Assembly: GCA_001664505.1 (NCBI GenBank)
Contig: CP011806.1
Span: 4,008,815-4,072,814, forward strand
Reading direction: 5' to 3'
DNA: 64,000 nucleotides
Origin: Acidobacteria bacterium Mor1
GTDB taxonomy: Bacteria; Acidobacteriota; Polarisedimenticolia; Polarisedimenticolales; Polarisedimenticolaceae
The notes under the pieces: model-generated
Database searches by the model: none
What the model was told of the DNA's origin: nothing
What the model saw: the letters and a program-made list of their open reading frames with translations, nothing else
Part shown: piece after piece, positions 51,223 through 59,925 of the stretch
Layout of the letters: every line of letters begins with the position of its first letter
Numbering within the stretch: the first letter of the stretch is position 1
Position numbers and translations under genes: made by a program

Positions 51223-52304
51223 GGGTCGTAGCGGTCGAACAGCCGCCGCAGGAACTTCCGGTCCAGCCTTGTCGACGGATCCCTCATCGCGCGGTTCACG
51301 TCCCGGTAGATCTTCTTGGCGTAGCGATCGATGTCTTCCCGGTGGTACCAGGGTTGGTTGCGGCGCCAGCGTTTGGGCCGGAACAGCCGATCGGCGACCC
51401 CCTGGCCCAGCGCCGTGGGTAGCGCCTCGCGCAGGGTCCGGTAGGCTGCGCCGTCGGTGTCGTTCTTGACGGTCTGGGCCAGTAGCTCCCTCACCCGGGG
51501 GCGGGGTTGGCGGTTGTCGAGGAAGTGGGCGTTCTCGTGAACGATCACCGAGGCCACATCCTCGAGCCGGTCATAGGGCCGCAGCTCGACCAGCAGATAG
51601 GGGCCGATGGCCTGGGCGTGGGTGCCGTAGCCGGCGATGACCGGAGCCAGGACCAGCTCCGGCGTCGGAGCCTCGGCGAGGTCCACGTCGTAGAAGCGGG
51701 TCATTCGCGAGAGCAATGCCTCGAGCTCGGGAAGGCGCTGGTCGGTGCGGGCCTTCTCGAGAAAGGTCTGGGCCCGCGAGCCCTGTTGCCAGAGTTGCCG
51801 GTAGCGGGGCGCAAAGTGCTCGAGGGGCGCCCGCAGCCGTGTCAACCGGTCGGCGGGTAACCACTCGGCGCAGCGCTTCAATCCGTCCTCGACATCGGCC
51901 GCGGCGAGGAAGACCTCGAGCACGGCGTTGGGGTTTCCACGCAGGCCCGGGGGACGCTTGTCGATCGCTTCCCTGGCGATCTCCTGACGCACCTCTCCCC
52001 ACATGCGCAACATGGCGTTGTCCGCATCGCTTCGCTCGAACCGCCGGTCGTGCTCCCGCCGATGGGCCTCGACGGTTTTCCCACCGCTCATGCCGACGCC
52101 GACGAGGCCGGCCATCGAGTCGAGCCAGTGGAACAGCGCGCTACTGAAGCGGTACGACACCCGGATCGGGTAGGCGCCCTCGGTCAGGTAGAGGGCCTCG
52201 GCCTCAGGGAGCAGACTCGAAGCGTCAGTGCGTGACGGAAGCGCGCCCACCACGAGGGCGAGCAGCAGGATCGACAGGCAGGTGAGGCGAACGGGCCGGC
52301 TCAC
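51219..52304 (-). CDS. Secreted zincin-type putative metallopeptidase, unknown family
   Basis: 361 aa from GTG at 52304, giving a signal peptide (RLTCLSILLLALVVGALPSR); the longer frame reading back into the zinc-ribbon gene lacks support. The zinc motif HENAH is at 256-260 (DVASVIVHENAHFLDNRQPR). The preceding ~220 residues are mostly helical, with conserved-looking tracts (WHREHD-like AHRREHDRRFERSDADNAML; RLTRLRAPLEHFAPRY). C-terminal ~100 residues are helical and basic. Ends overlapping the RluA-like gene. Role unknown. Confidence 0.65.
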   Translation of the reverse strand: MSRPVRLTCLSILLLALVVGALPSRTDASSLLPEAEALYLTEGAYPIRVSYRFSSALFHWLDSMAGLVGVGMSGGKTVEAHRREHDRRFERSDADNAMLRMWGEVRQEIAREAIDKRPPGLRGNPNAVLEVFLAAADVEDGLKRCAEWLPADRLTRLRAPLEHFAPRYRQLWQQGSRAQTFLEKARTDQRLPELEALLSRMTRFYDVDLAEAPTPELVLAPVIAGYGTHAQAIGPYLLVELRPYDRLEDVASVIVHENAHFLDNRQPRPRVRELLAQTVKNDTDGAAYRTLREALPTALGQGVADRLFRPKRWRRNQPWYHREDIDRYAKKIYRDVNRAMRDPSTRLDRKFLRRLFDRYDP

Positions 52305-52309
52305 GCCAC

Positions 52310-52777
52310 TCAGTTCTTGAACAGGTTCTCGAATTGCGACTTGGGATCGTTGGGGCGAGAGCCGGGGCCGCGCTGGGGCGTGGTGCGTTTGCCGGTGGCG
52401 TCGAGCACCAGACGCGGCGAGTACTTGTCGCACTTGTTGGCCTTGAGCTTGTCGGAGATGCCCGCGGTGATCGGAGCCCGGCACTGCCAGCGTGCACCGC
52501 TGTCGAAGTTGGTGCAGGTGCTGCAGCAGTGGAGCATCGCGTTGCAGCTGGGGCAGGAGGTCTCCGGCCCGATGGCGCTCTGGGCGCTCTTGCCGCAGAC
52601 GTGGCAGCGCACGACCTCGTTGGCGTTGCGGTCGAGGGCGTGGCGCAGGCCGCGGCGCTGATAGCGCTGCTGCGGGTCCATGTTCTGGTTACGCGACTGG
52701 GGCGGACGGTTATCCGACCGGCGTTCCCGATCGTCATTGCGATCGGAATCACGGTAGCCGCGCTGACGGTACTTCAT
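52310..52777 (-). CDS. Zinc-ribbon protein, unknown function
   Basis: 155 aa from ATG at 52777 (CAGGAG about 8-10 bases upstream). A basic, disordered N-terminus (Arg/Asp/Gln-rich, residues 1-50) is followed by a cysteine-rich core: C58-x2-C61, C75-x2-C78, then HCCSTCTNFD (83-92), C99 (WQCRAPI) and NKCDKYSP (C116). This is a two-site zinc-binding fold typical of small nucleic-acid or protein-binding proteins. First gene of a run continuing to the GTG zincin gene 5 bases later and then to the RluA-like gene. Confidence 0.7.
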   Translation of the reverse strand: MKYRQRGYRDSDRNDDRERRSDNRPPQSRNQNMDPQQRYQRRGLRHALDRNANEVVRCHVCGKSAQSAIGPETSCPSCNAMLHCCSTCTNFDSGARWQCRAPITAGISDKLKANKCDKYSPRLVLDATGKRTTPQRGPGSRPNDPKSQFENLFKN

Positions 52778-52922
52778 GCGATGAACTCTCCTGTTCGGGC
52801 ATTTCCTGTTCGGTCGATACTCGAGCGAGCGATCCGGGGTATGCACGCGCGGGCGGGTAGATTCCTTAAAGATCGTAGGATCCGTCTTGCCTGGATTCAA
52901 GCGGGCGGCCCGCAGGCTCGAT

Positions 52923-55031
52923 CTACCAGATGAAATCCCGCGCGATCTCGCGCTTGTCGTATCCGCTGAGGATGTGCATCACCCTTATACGCTTCAATGT
53001 CGTCGGAGACAACGTCCCAATGGGGACGTGGAGGATCTTGCGCCCGAGCCGTCCCGCCAGCCGATGGAAGACGGCTCGAGGTGGCCGGGCAGCGACGTGG
53101 ACGACGACCCGCTCCTGGGAGTAGTCGAGGGCGGCCAGGAGCAAGACCTCTGATTTGCGCTCGGCGCCGCGGTAGTCGGCGTCGGTCCAAACGTCCAGCA
53201 TGCGGCGTGGCGGGGACGAGAGCATGAAGCCGCCGTAGGTCGTTCGGCAGATGCCCGGACCGACCACTCCCTGGGCCGGCTCGGTGCAGTAGAACGCCAT
53301 GTCCGATTCCTGCTCATGTTCTCCCAGCCACGTTTGGCAATGCGGGTACCGTCCTTCTCCTTCGTCATCCTCGTCGAAGATGATCACCACCGAAGAGATG
53401 CCGCCGGGAACCCGGCCGAGCTCGCGGACCCAGATCTTACCCTCGGTCCAGTGGCGGATCGTCTCGCGGACATCGATGCCGTCGAGCACCGAGGTGGTGA
53501 ACGGCGTGGTCCGGGATCGATCCTCGGAGAGAATCAGTTTACCTCGTTGTTTGAGGTGGCGGCCGAAGTTTTCGACGATCAGGTCTTCCGGCGGGTAGGA
53601 GCAGATCGAATCACCGTCGAACTGCGTCAGCCATTCGCCGGGAAAGCGCTCGCTGCCGCGACTGCGCAACAGGCTGGCCCAGGCCGGTCTTTTGACGCGC
53701 TGCCGCCGTTTCTGGATCTTGATCCGCCGCACCCCGTCGAACAATTCTTCGGCGCTGATGCGTGCGGTCGGCGCGTCCGCGGCCTTCTCCGGCTGCCAGG
53801 GGTAGCCGGTGGCCAGGCGGTGCATCTCCCAGGCGAAGTTCTCCGAGACGCATCCCCTGGCGGCGACCAGCAGATCGTAGAGGTCGACGACCAGGTGGCC
53901 GGAGAGCCGGGCCAGGTTGCGGCTGTAGCGCGCGAAGTTGCGGCGCTGCCAGCGTTCGACCTTCTCGTCGGGGGCCGCGGCGACAAGAGCGCCTTCCGCC
54001 TCGCGGAAAAGGGCCCATTGCAGTCGTAGACGGTCGGTGGGCCCGGGAGTGGGAGCTGCCTCGTCCTCGTTGTCGTCGTCGGCGACATCCTCGTCCGGTG
54101 TATCGGCGCCTTCACCGGGGGAGGTTTCTTCGGTGCCGGCAAGCCAGGATTCCCAGCTCGCCCAACCTCCTCGACGAGCGGCCCGGTCGACGGCGTCCTG
54201 CAGGCGTGAAGGTTGGTCGCCCCGTCCTCCGCTCAACACGCGGAAGGGACCGAAGTCGCGACCGGCGGCTTTCGGTGTGTCGTCTTGCGGCTCTGCCGGC
54301 AACTCGTCTCGCCGCATCTCGTAGGCGGCGAGGTAGAACGGAACCTCGCTCAGGATCTCCTGCATGGAATCCGGATGGAGATGGAACAGCCGCGCGTTGG
54401 CGCGCCGGGGTGGAGTCAGCGGTTCGGCCTGAGGCTTCGTCAGGGCGGCGGCCACCGAGTGCACGTGGTGCATGCCGCAGACCAGCAGCACTCGCTCGGC
54501 ACCTTCGTCAACCGCACGCCTGCCGTGGAACGCCATCGACGCTTCCCGCCTCAGGTCGAGGCGGTCGGCGGTACGCGGGGTCTTCTCGAAGGCCTGGTAG
54601 ACCGGGCCGAGCCCGACCCGGGTCACGGCGTAGGCGTCAGGCGCCGGGTCCCGGTAGTCGGCGTAGCCGTCGACATCAAGATCGGCACAGATCAGCGGGA
54701 TGTCGTGCTCCTGCGCCAGTCGCCCGGCTTCGACCAACGGATCGCCGGGGTGAACCGGTAGGCAGATGGTCCCGCCGCGGCCGCTCTCGTACAGGAGAAC
54801 CGAGATTGCGGGGAGTCGCAGGAGTCCCTGTTGCCACACCGTCTCCATGGACGACGGGATCTCGACCACGACCGCATCAGGATCGAGTTGGTCGAAGGCC
54901 AGCCGCACCATGTCCGCCAGCTCTATCCGTTCGTGGAGCGCCGGCAGCAGGTGAACGACCGCCGGATCACGGCCGTCGCGGGGAATCTCGACGTCGACGG
55001 TGTAGAGGCCGCGCCCGGGGAGCGAGCCCAC
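52923..55031 (-). CDS. 702-aa protein with TraB/ChaN-like N-terminal domain, MoxR partner
   Basis: GTG start at 55031, four bases after the MoxR stop, no Shine-Dalgarno sequence, so translation may be coupled. Residues ~1-240 have the alternating strand-helix pattern of TraB/ChaN/EreA-like proteins (HLLPALHERIELADMVRLAF; PDAVVVEIPSSMETVWQQGL; RVLLVCGMHHVHSVAAALTK). An acidic linker (DEDVADDDNEDEAAPTPGPT, ~325-345) leads to a ~350-residue C-terminal part (LVVDLYDLLVAARGCVSENF; GISSVVIIFDEDDEGEGRYP; EVLLLAALDYSQERVVVHVA) that I cannot name. Predicted cytoplasmic client or effector of the MoxR ATPase. Confidence 0.7.
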   Translation of the reverse strand: MGSLPGRGLYTVDVEIPRDGRDPAVVHLLPALHERIELADMVRLAFDQLDPDAVVVEIPSSMETVWQQGLLRLPAISVLLYESGRGGTICLPVHPGDPLVEAGRLAQEHDIPLICADLDVDGYADYRDPAPDAYAVTRVGLGPVYQAFEKTPRTADRLDLRREASMAFHGRRAVDEGAERVLLVCGMHHVHSVAAALTKPQAEPLTPPRRANARLFHLHPDSMQEILSEVPFYLAAYEMRRDELPAEPQDDTPKAAGRDFGPFRVLSGGRGDQPSRLQDAVDRAARRGGWASWESWLAGTEETSPGEGADTPDEDVADDDNEDEAAPTPGPTDRLRLQWALFREAEGALVAAAPDEKVERWQRRNFARYSRNLARLSGHLVVDLYDLLVAARGCVSENFAWEMHRLATGYPWQPEKAADAPTARISAEELFDGVRRIKIQKRRQRVKRPAWASLLRSRGSERFPGEWLTQFDGDSICSYPPEDLIVENFGRHLKQRGKLILSEDRSRTTPFTTSVLDGIDVRETIRHWTEGKIWVRELGRVPGGISSVVIIFDEDDEGEGRYPHCQTWLGEHEQESDMAFYCTEPAQGVVGPGICRTTYGGFMLSSPPRRMLDVWTDADYRGAERKSEVLLLAALDYSQERVVVHVAARPPRAVFHRLAGRLGRKILHVPIGTLSPTTLKRIRVMHILSGYDKREIARDFIW

Positions 55032-55035
55032 CGGG

Positions 55036-55878
55036 TCAGTCCGTGGTGAGGTAGCGGGCGGCGTCCTCGCCCAGCACGTGGACCACCGACTGCTGGACCG
55101 CGTCGGTCAGGGATGCCTCGGAGGCGGCAAGCATCTTCAGCGCGTAGCGCGCGATGTTGACCCCGTCGCGGACGGTGAAGGGCTCGTCGGCGGCGTGGGC
55201 CGCCTGGAGGAATCCGGTGACGTAGTCGAGGATCTCACCGTCGGCGAAGGGCAGGTTCTCCGCCAGGATCATCCGCTCCTCGTCGCTCTCCGGGAAGTCC
55301 AGAATGATCTGGGGCTGGAGCCTGGAGTGGATGTACTCGGGAATCTCGTAGGTCGAGGCGTCGTCGTTGAGGGTCGCCACGATGCGGAAGTCCGGCGAGG
55401 CCTTGACCTTGACCCCGGCGACGATCGATTCGACGTAGCGGCGGTTGTCCAGAAGCGGCGCCAGGGATGCCCACGACTTCTCGGACATGCGGTTGCCCTC
55501 GTCGAGGATGCAGATCCCACCGGAGAGCATGGCGCTGACCAGCGCCGAGGCCACGTAGCGGATCGAGCCTTCCCCATCGACCACGGGCGTGATCAACAGA
55601 TCTTCAGGCCGGGTGTCCATGGTGGCCTGGAAGATGTAGACGTCGCGTTCGAGGAGTTTGGCCGTGGCGTAGGCCAGGGTGGTCTTACCGACCCCCGGCT
55701 TGCCGAGAAGCCGGGGGTTCATGGGTAAGTCCTGATCGTCGATGACGCTCCAGGCGGCCAGGAGTTGTTTCATCGTCTCCTGCTGGCCGACCCAAGCGAT
55801 GTCGAGCTCATCCGGGTGGGCGAGATGAAGGGTGACCCCTTCGATCTCGACGGTCCGCGGTCGCTTGCCTTTCGTCAT
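55036..55878 (-). CDS. MoxR-family AAA+ ATPase
   Basis: 280 aa. Walker A GKPGVGKTT (59-67), Walker B GGICILDEGNR (120-130), sensor 1 RIVATLNDDAST (165-176) and arginine finger HSRLQPQIILDFP (184-196). This is the short MoxR type that remodels or activates partner proteins, usually with a VWA protein; here the partner at 52923 has no VWA domain that I can see. Lies 22 bases after the ornithine aminotransferase gene and 4 bases before the 702-aa gene on the same strand. No ribosome binding site is obvious. Confidence 0.88.
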   Translation of the reverse strand: MTKGKRPRTVEIEGVTLHLAHPDELDIAWVGQQETMKQLLAAWSVIDDQDLPMNPRLLGKPGVGKTTLAYATAKLLERDVYIFQATMDTRPEDLLITPVVDGEGSIRYVASALVSAMLSGGICILDEGNRMSEKSWASLAPLLDNRRYVESIVAGVKVKASPDFRIVATLNDDASTYEIPEYIHSRLQPQIILDFPESDEERMILAENLPFADGEILDYVTGFLQAAHAADEPFTVRDGVNIARYALKMLAASEASLTDAVQQSVVHVLGEDAARYLTTD

Positions 55879-55900
55879 CGACGCGTCGATCGGTCCGGGC

Positions 55901-57124
55901 TCAGCCCAGTTCCTGGAAGACCTGCTCGATCCGCTCGAAGGCCCAGTCCAGCTCTTCCTGGGTGATGACCAGCGGCGGAGCGAAGCGGATCGTGTCGACG
56001 TGGGTCTCCTTGCAGAGGAGCCCCTTCTGCTTGAGCGCCTCGCAGTACTTGCGGGCGCCGCCGGCGGCGTCGGTCAGCTGCAGGCCGATCCACAGGCCCT
56101 TGCCGCGGATCTCGCGGATCTTGTCGCTCTTGATGGTGTTCAGCTTCTCGAGGAAGTAGGCGCCGAGCTTGGCCGAGTTTTCGACCATGCCCTCGTCGAC
56201 CAGCACCTCGACGGCGGCCTTGGCCACGGCGCAGCCCAGGGGGTTGCCGCCGAAGGTCGAGCCGTGGTCGCCGGGCTTGAACACGTCCATCACTTCGTTG
56301 TTGGCCAGGATCGCCGAGACCGGGTAGAAGCCGCCCGAGAGCGCCTTGCCGATCACGACGATGTCGCCGCGGACATCTTCATGCCAGGAGGCGAACAGCT
56401 TGCCGGTGCGGCCGAGGCCGGACTGGATCTCGTCGGTGATCATCAGGGCGTTGTGCTGCTTGCACAGACCGTCGAGGGCCTTGAGGTAGCCCTCCCCGGG
56501 CCCGATGATGCCGCTCTCACCCTGGATCGGCTCGATCAGCACGCCGACGGTGTTCTCGTTGAACGCGGCCTTGGCCGCTTCGAGATCGCCGTAGGGCAGC
56601 AGCTTGAAGCCCGGGGTGAAGGGACCGAAGCCCTGCTTGTACTGGTCGTCGTCGGAGAAGCCGACGATGGTGGTGGTGCGGCCGTGGAAGTTGCCGGTGA
56701 AGACCAGGATCTCCGCCTTGTCCTCGGCGACACCCTTGACCGTGTAACCCCACTTGCGGGCCGCCTTGATGGCGGTCTCGACCGCCTCGGCGCCGGAGTT
56801 CATCGGCAGCATCTTGTCGTAGCCGGTCAGCTTGCAGACCGTCTCGTAGAGCGGGCCGAGCTGGTCGTTACGGAAGGCCCGGGAGGTCAGGGTGACCTTG
56901 TGGGCCTGGTCGATCAGCGCCTGGCGAATCTTGGGGTGGCCGTGGCCCTGGTTGACCGCGGAGTAGGCGGCGAGGAAGTCCAGGTACTTGTCGCCCTGAA
57001 CGTCCCAGACCCACACGCCCTCGGCCTTTGAGATAACCACATCCAGCGGATGGTAGTTGTGAGCACCGAAATCATCTTCGAGGCCGATCAGTTTGTCGGC
57101 GGCAGAAGACTTCACGCTATCCAT
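55901..57124 (-). CDS. rocD: Ornithine aminotransferase
   Basis: 407 aa class-III PLP aminotransferase. N-terminal AHNYHPLDVVISKAEGVWVW and YLDFLAAYSAVNQGHGHPKI are diagnostic for ornithine--oxo-acid aminotransferase. PLP site: MNSGAEAVETAIKAARKWGY, GNFHGRTTTIVGFSDDD, EPIQGESGIIGP, ITDEIQSGLGRTG with D231, and Schiff-base K260 in VVIGKALSGGFYPVSA. It makes glutamate semialdehyde and glutamate from ornithine. GGAGG precedes the ATG at 57124. First gene upstream of MoxR; the link may be only transcriptional. Confidence 0.93.
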   Translation of the reverse strand: MDSVKSSAADKLIGLEDDFGAHNYHPLDVVISKAEGVWVWDVQGDKYLDFLAAYSAVNQGHGHPKIRQALIDQAHKVTLTSRAFRNDQLGPLYETVCKLTGYDKMLPMNSGAEAVETAIKAARKWGYTVKGVAEDKAEILVFTGNFHGRTTTIVGFSDDDQYKQGFGPFTPGFKLLPYGDLEAAKAAFNENTVGVLIEPIQGESGIIGPGEGYLKALDGLCKQHNALMITDEIQSGLGRTGKLFASWHEDVRGDIVVIGKALSGGFYPVSAILANNEVMDVFKPGDHGSTFGGNPLGCAVAKAAVEVLVDEGMVENSAKLGAYFLEKLNTIKSDKIREIRGKGLWIGLQLTDAAGGARKYCEALKQKGLLCKETHVDTIRFAPPLVITQEELDWAFERIEQVFQELG

Positions 57125-57298
57125 GACGATCCTCCGCGGCAGTCGTATGCCAGGGTGGGCTCCGAGGTGAGCCGAGTTGTCTTTTGGGGCGCCGGGACCG
57201 GGTTTCCGCGCGGGGGCCGGCTACCTGGAGACAGAGTCGCAGCATAGCATCCGGGCCCGCCGCCGCCCACAGCCGCCAAGTCCTTGAAAGAGGGCAGC

Positions 57299-57327
57299 TT
57301 GACGGCCCGGGCAGGGCCAGAAATAAT
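57299..57327 (+). promoter_or_regulatory. Promoter of the RND exporter gene
   Basis: TTGACG (57299-57304), 17-base spacer, AATAAT (57322-57327), then only 9 bases to the ATG at 57337. The transcript would start within a few bases of the start codon. No Shine-Dalgarno sequence. Confidence 0.6.
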
Positions 57328-57336
57328 CGCGCCTTC

Positions 57337-59925
57337 ATGGATTCCCCACCGAGCGAGCCACAAGTGCCCGGAAAGAAGCAACGGCTGTTGCTGCAGATCG
57401 AGCGTTTCAGCCGCAACCACTACAAACTCGTCTTCCTTATCACCCTGATTGCGGTGGTCGCCGCGGTCTGGATCGGGTCGCGGCTCAAGCTGGAATCCGA
57501 CGTCCTGGAGCTGTTTCCCGACGGGAACCCCACGGTCAGCGCCTTCAAATCGGCGGTTCAGGACTTCGGCTCGCTGGAGTACCTGATCGTGCTGCTCCAG
57601 GCGGAAAGCGAGGAGCAGGCCGAGAACCTGGCGGACTTCGCCGACGTCTTCGCTTCGGGGCTCGAGGCCGAGGCGGAGCTGATCGAGTTCGTCGAGTACC
57701 GCTTCAGCCCCGACGCCGAGTTCCTCGAAGTTTTCTTTGAAAACGCGCTCCTTTTTCTGGAGCCCGAGCAACTACCGGAGCTGGCGGCCAAGTTCGGCGA
57801 CGACGCGATCCGGGAGCAGATCCGCCAGAACCGGCTGGTCCTGGCCTCTCCCACCGGGGACCCCCGCACCGAACTTGTTCAGAACGATCCGCTGGAGCTG
57901 ATGCCGTTCTTCATGAACCGGCTGATGGGCAACCGCGGAGCTTTCAGCGTCGATCTGTCGGCGGGTTACTACCACTCCCGGGACGGCCAGTCCCTGCTGA
58001 TGCTGGTCAAGCCCACCGGGCACCCCCAGGACCTGGACTTCAACGAGGCGCTGTTCGCGGCGGTGACCGCCGCCGAGCAGGAGACCCGGGAGATCCTCGC
58101 CGACGAGATGGAGGAGGGAGCCTCCCTCGGCGTCCAGGCCCGCTACACCGGCAACTACAAGATCGCCATCGAGCAGACCGAGCTGATCCGCGAGGACATC
58201 AGCCAGAACCTGTTCCTCTCGCTGTTCGCCGTCTCGGCGCTCTACTGGCTCTGCTACCGCCGGTTCGCCGCGCTGCTCTACTCGACGGTGCCGCTGCTGA
58301 TCGGCCAGGCGCTGACCTTCGCCGTGGCGTTTTTCGCCCTGGGTCAGCTGAACGCCTCGTCGTCGGCGTTCACCGCGCTCCTGATGGGGCTCGGGACCGA
58401 CTTCACCATCGTGATGTACGCCCGCTACGTCGAGGAGCGGCGGGCGGGCAAGACGCTGGTCCAGGCCACCGAGGCGATGGTCGGCGAAACCGGACTCGGA
58501 GTGTTCACCGGGGCGATCACCTCGGCGGGCACCTTCTTCGCCATGTGCATCAGCCGCTTCCGCGGCCTGTTCGACCTGGGTTTCCTGATCGGTACCGGCA
58601 TTCTGCTGTGTGCCGTGGCGATCATCTTCCTGCTGCCGGCGATGATCACGTGGAATGAGGGAGTGCGGAAGCGCAAGGTCGACTCGGTCAAGAAACTGCA
58701 CCTGCAGTCCTTCGGCCTCGAGTACCTGATCCCGCTGTGCGCCCGCTACAGCAAATCCGCCATCGTGGTGATCGCGGCGATGACCCTGGGCGCGGGTTGG
58801 CTGGCCTGGAACCTGGACCTGGACGATTCTATCCGCAGCCTGCGCAGCGGCGACTCGCCGGCCTATCAGGTGCGGGAAGAGATCTCCCGGACCTTCGACG
58901 CCTCGGGCTCCTACATGATGGCCATCGCCAGCGGTGAGACCCAGGCCGAGGCGCTGGAGCGCACGGCGCAGATCGCCGAACGGCTGCAGCCCTTCATCGA
59001 CGCCGGTTCGATCAGCTCCTACGACTCGGTGCTGACCTACCTGCCCGCCCGGGCCAAGCAGGATGCGATCATCACGGCGCTCCAGGAGCGGGGCGACGAT
59101 GCCTTCGACGCCGAGCGGGTCCGGGAAACGTTCCTCTCGTCGCTGGATGACGTCGGATTCCGCCGCGAGGCCTTCGGGGACTACACGCGGCGCATGGAGC
59201 GCTTCCTCTCGGTGGAGCGCCCGCTGGAACTGACCGATCTCCAGGGCCGCGGCATGGAGCAGCTTCTCGATCGTTACATCCGCGAGGATGACGAGAAGGG
59301 CGTGCGCATCGTGACCTACCTCTTCTCCAACGATCCGGAGTGGAAGCGGCGGCCCCCTGACGGTCTGATCGAACAGCTCACCGGCGGCGACAGCAACATC
59401 ATCGTCACCGGAACCAACGTCATCGGCCAGGAGTTGCGGCGGATCTTCTCCCGTGACGCGAAGCAAGGCGTCGGCGTCGGCCTCTTGATCGTGTTCGTGC
59501 TGCTGGTGATCGACTTCCGCAGCCTGCGCCTGACGTTGATCGCCATGGCCCAGCTGGTCAGCGGTGTGATCATGATGCTGGGGCTGATGAAGATCATCGG
59601 CATGCAGCTCAACTACGCCAACGCCTTCGTCGCGACCATGATCCTGGGGGTTGGCATCGACTACAGCATCCACATGGTGCACCGCATGAACTGGAGCGGC
59701 GGCAAGGTCGAGGAAGGGTTGATGGAGACCGGCAAGGCGGTGGTGCTCGCGGCCCTGACCAACATCGCCGGCTTCGGTACCCTCTGGTTCGGCAACTACC
59801 CGGCGCTACAGAGCTTCGGCAAGGTGGCGACCTTCGGCTCGCTGACCTGCCTGTTCACGTCGCTGACCCTGGTGCCGGCGCTGATGGTGGTCGGCCGCAA
59901 GGATGGTGAGGACGCCCGGGCATGA
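57337..59925 (+). CDS. RND-superfamily (MMPL/SecDF-like) membrane exporter
   Basis: 862 aa with two repeats of one plus five membrane helices separated by large periplasmic loops. Helix 1 KLVFLITLIAVVAAVWIGSR; helix-4-type proton relay motifs LLMGLGTDFTIVMYARYVEE (first half) and MILGVGIDYSIHMVHRMNWS (second half), each with the acidic residue of RND transporters. Such proteins export lipids, hopanoids or small molecules. The start ATG at 57337 lies 9 bases after a good promoter and lacks a ribosome binding site. Stop overlaps uppP (ATGA), suggesting a lipid-carrier link. Confidence 0.85.
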   Translation: MDSPPSEPQVPGKKQRLLLQIERFSRNHYKLVFLITLIAVVAAVWIGSRLKLESDVLELFPDGNPTVSAFKSAVQDFGSLEYLIVLLQAESEEQAENLADFADVFASGLEAEAELIEFVEYRFSPDAEFLEVFFENALLFLEPEQLPELAAKFGDDAIREQIRQNRLVLASPTGDPRTELVQNDPLELMPFFMNRLMGNRGAFSVDLSAGYYHSRDGQSLLMLVKPTGHPQDLDFNEALFAAVTAAEQETREILADEMEEGASLGVQARYTGNYKIAIEQTELIREDISQNLFLSLFAVSALYWLCYRRFAALLYSTVPLLIGQALTFAVAFFALGQLNASSSAFTALLMGLGTDFTIVMYARYVEERRAGKTLVQATEAMVGETGLGVFTGAITSAGTFFAMCISRFRGLFDLGFLIGTGILLCAVAIIFLLPAMITWNEGVRKRKVDSVKKLHLQSFGLEYLIPLCARYSKSAIVVIAAMTLGAGWLAWNLDLDDSIRSLRSGDSPAYQVREEISRTFDASGSYMMAIASGETQAEALERTAQIAERLQPFIDAGSISSYDSVLTYLPARAKQDAIITALQERGDDAFDAERVRETFLSSLDDVGFRREAFGDYTRRMERFLSVERPLELTDLQGRGMEQLLDRYIREDDEKGVRIVTYLFSNDPEWKRRPPDGLIEQLTGGDSNIIVTGTNVIGQELRRIFSRDAKQGVGVGLLIVFVLLVIDFRSLRLTLIAMAQLVSGVIMMLGLMKIIGMQLNYANAFVATMILGVGIDYSIHMVHRMNWSGGKVEEGLMETGKAVVLAALTNIAGFGTLWFGNYPALQSFGKVATFGSLTCLFTSLTLVPALMVVGRKDGEDARA

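Noticed and set aside
52304-52484. N-terminal extension of the secreted zincin into the zinc-ribbon gene
   Set aside because: The extra 60 residues are Arg/Gln/His-rich shadow sequence and would remove the signal peptide; GTG at 52304 fits better.
57772-59682. 636-codon open frame antisense to the RND exporter
   Set aside because: His/Gln/Glu/Arg-rich reverse-frame composition; real gene on the plus strand has promoter, helices and motifs.
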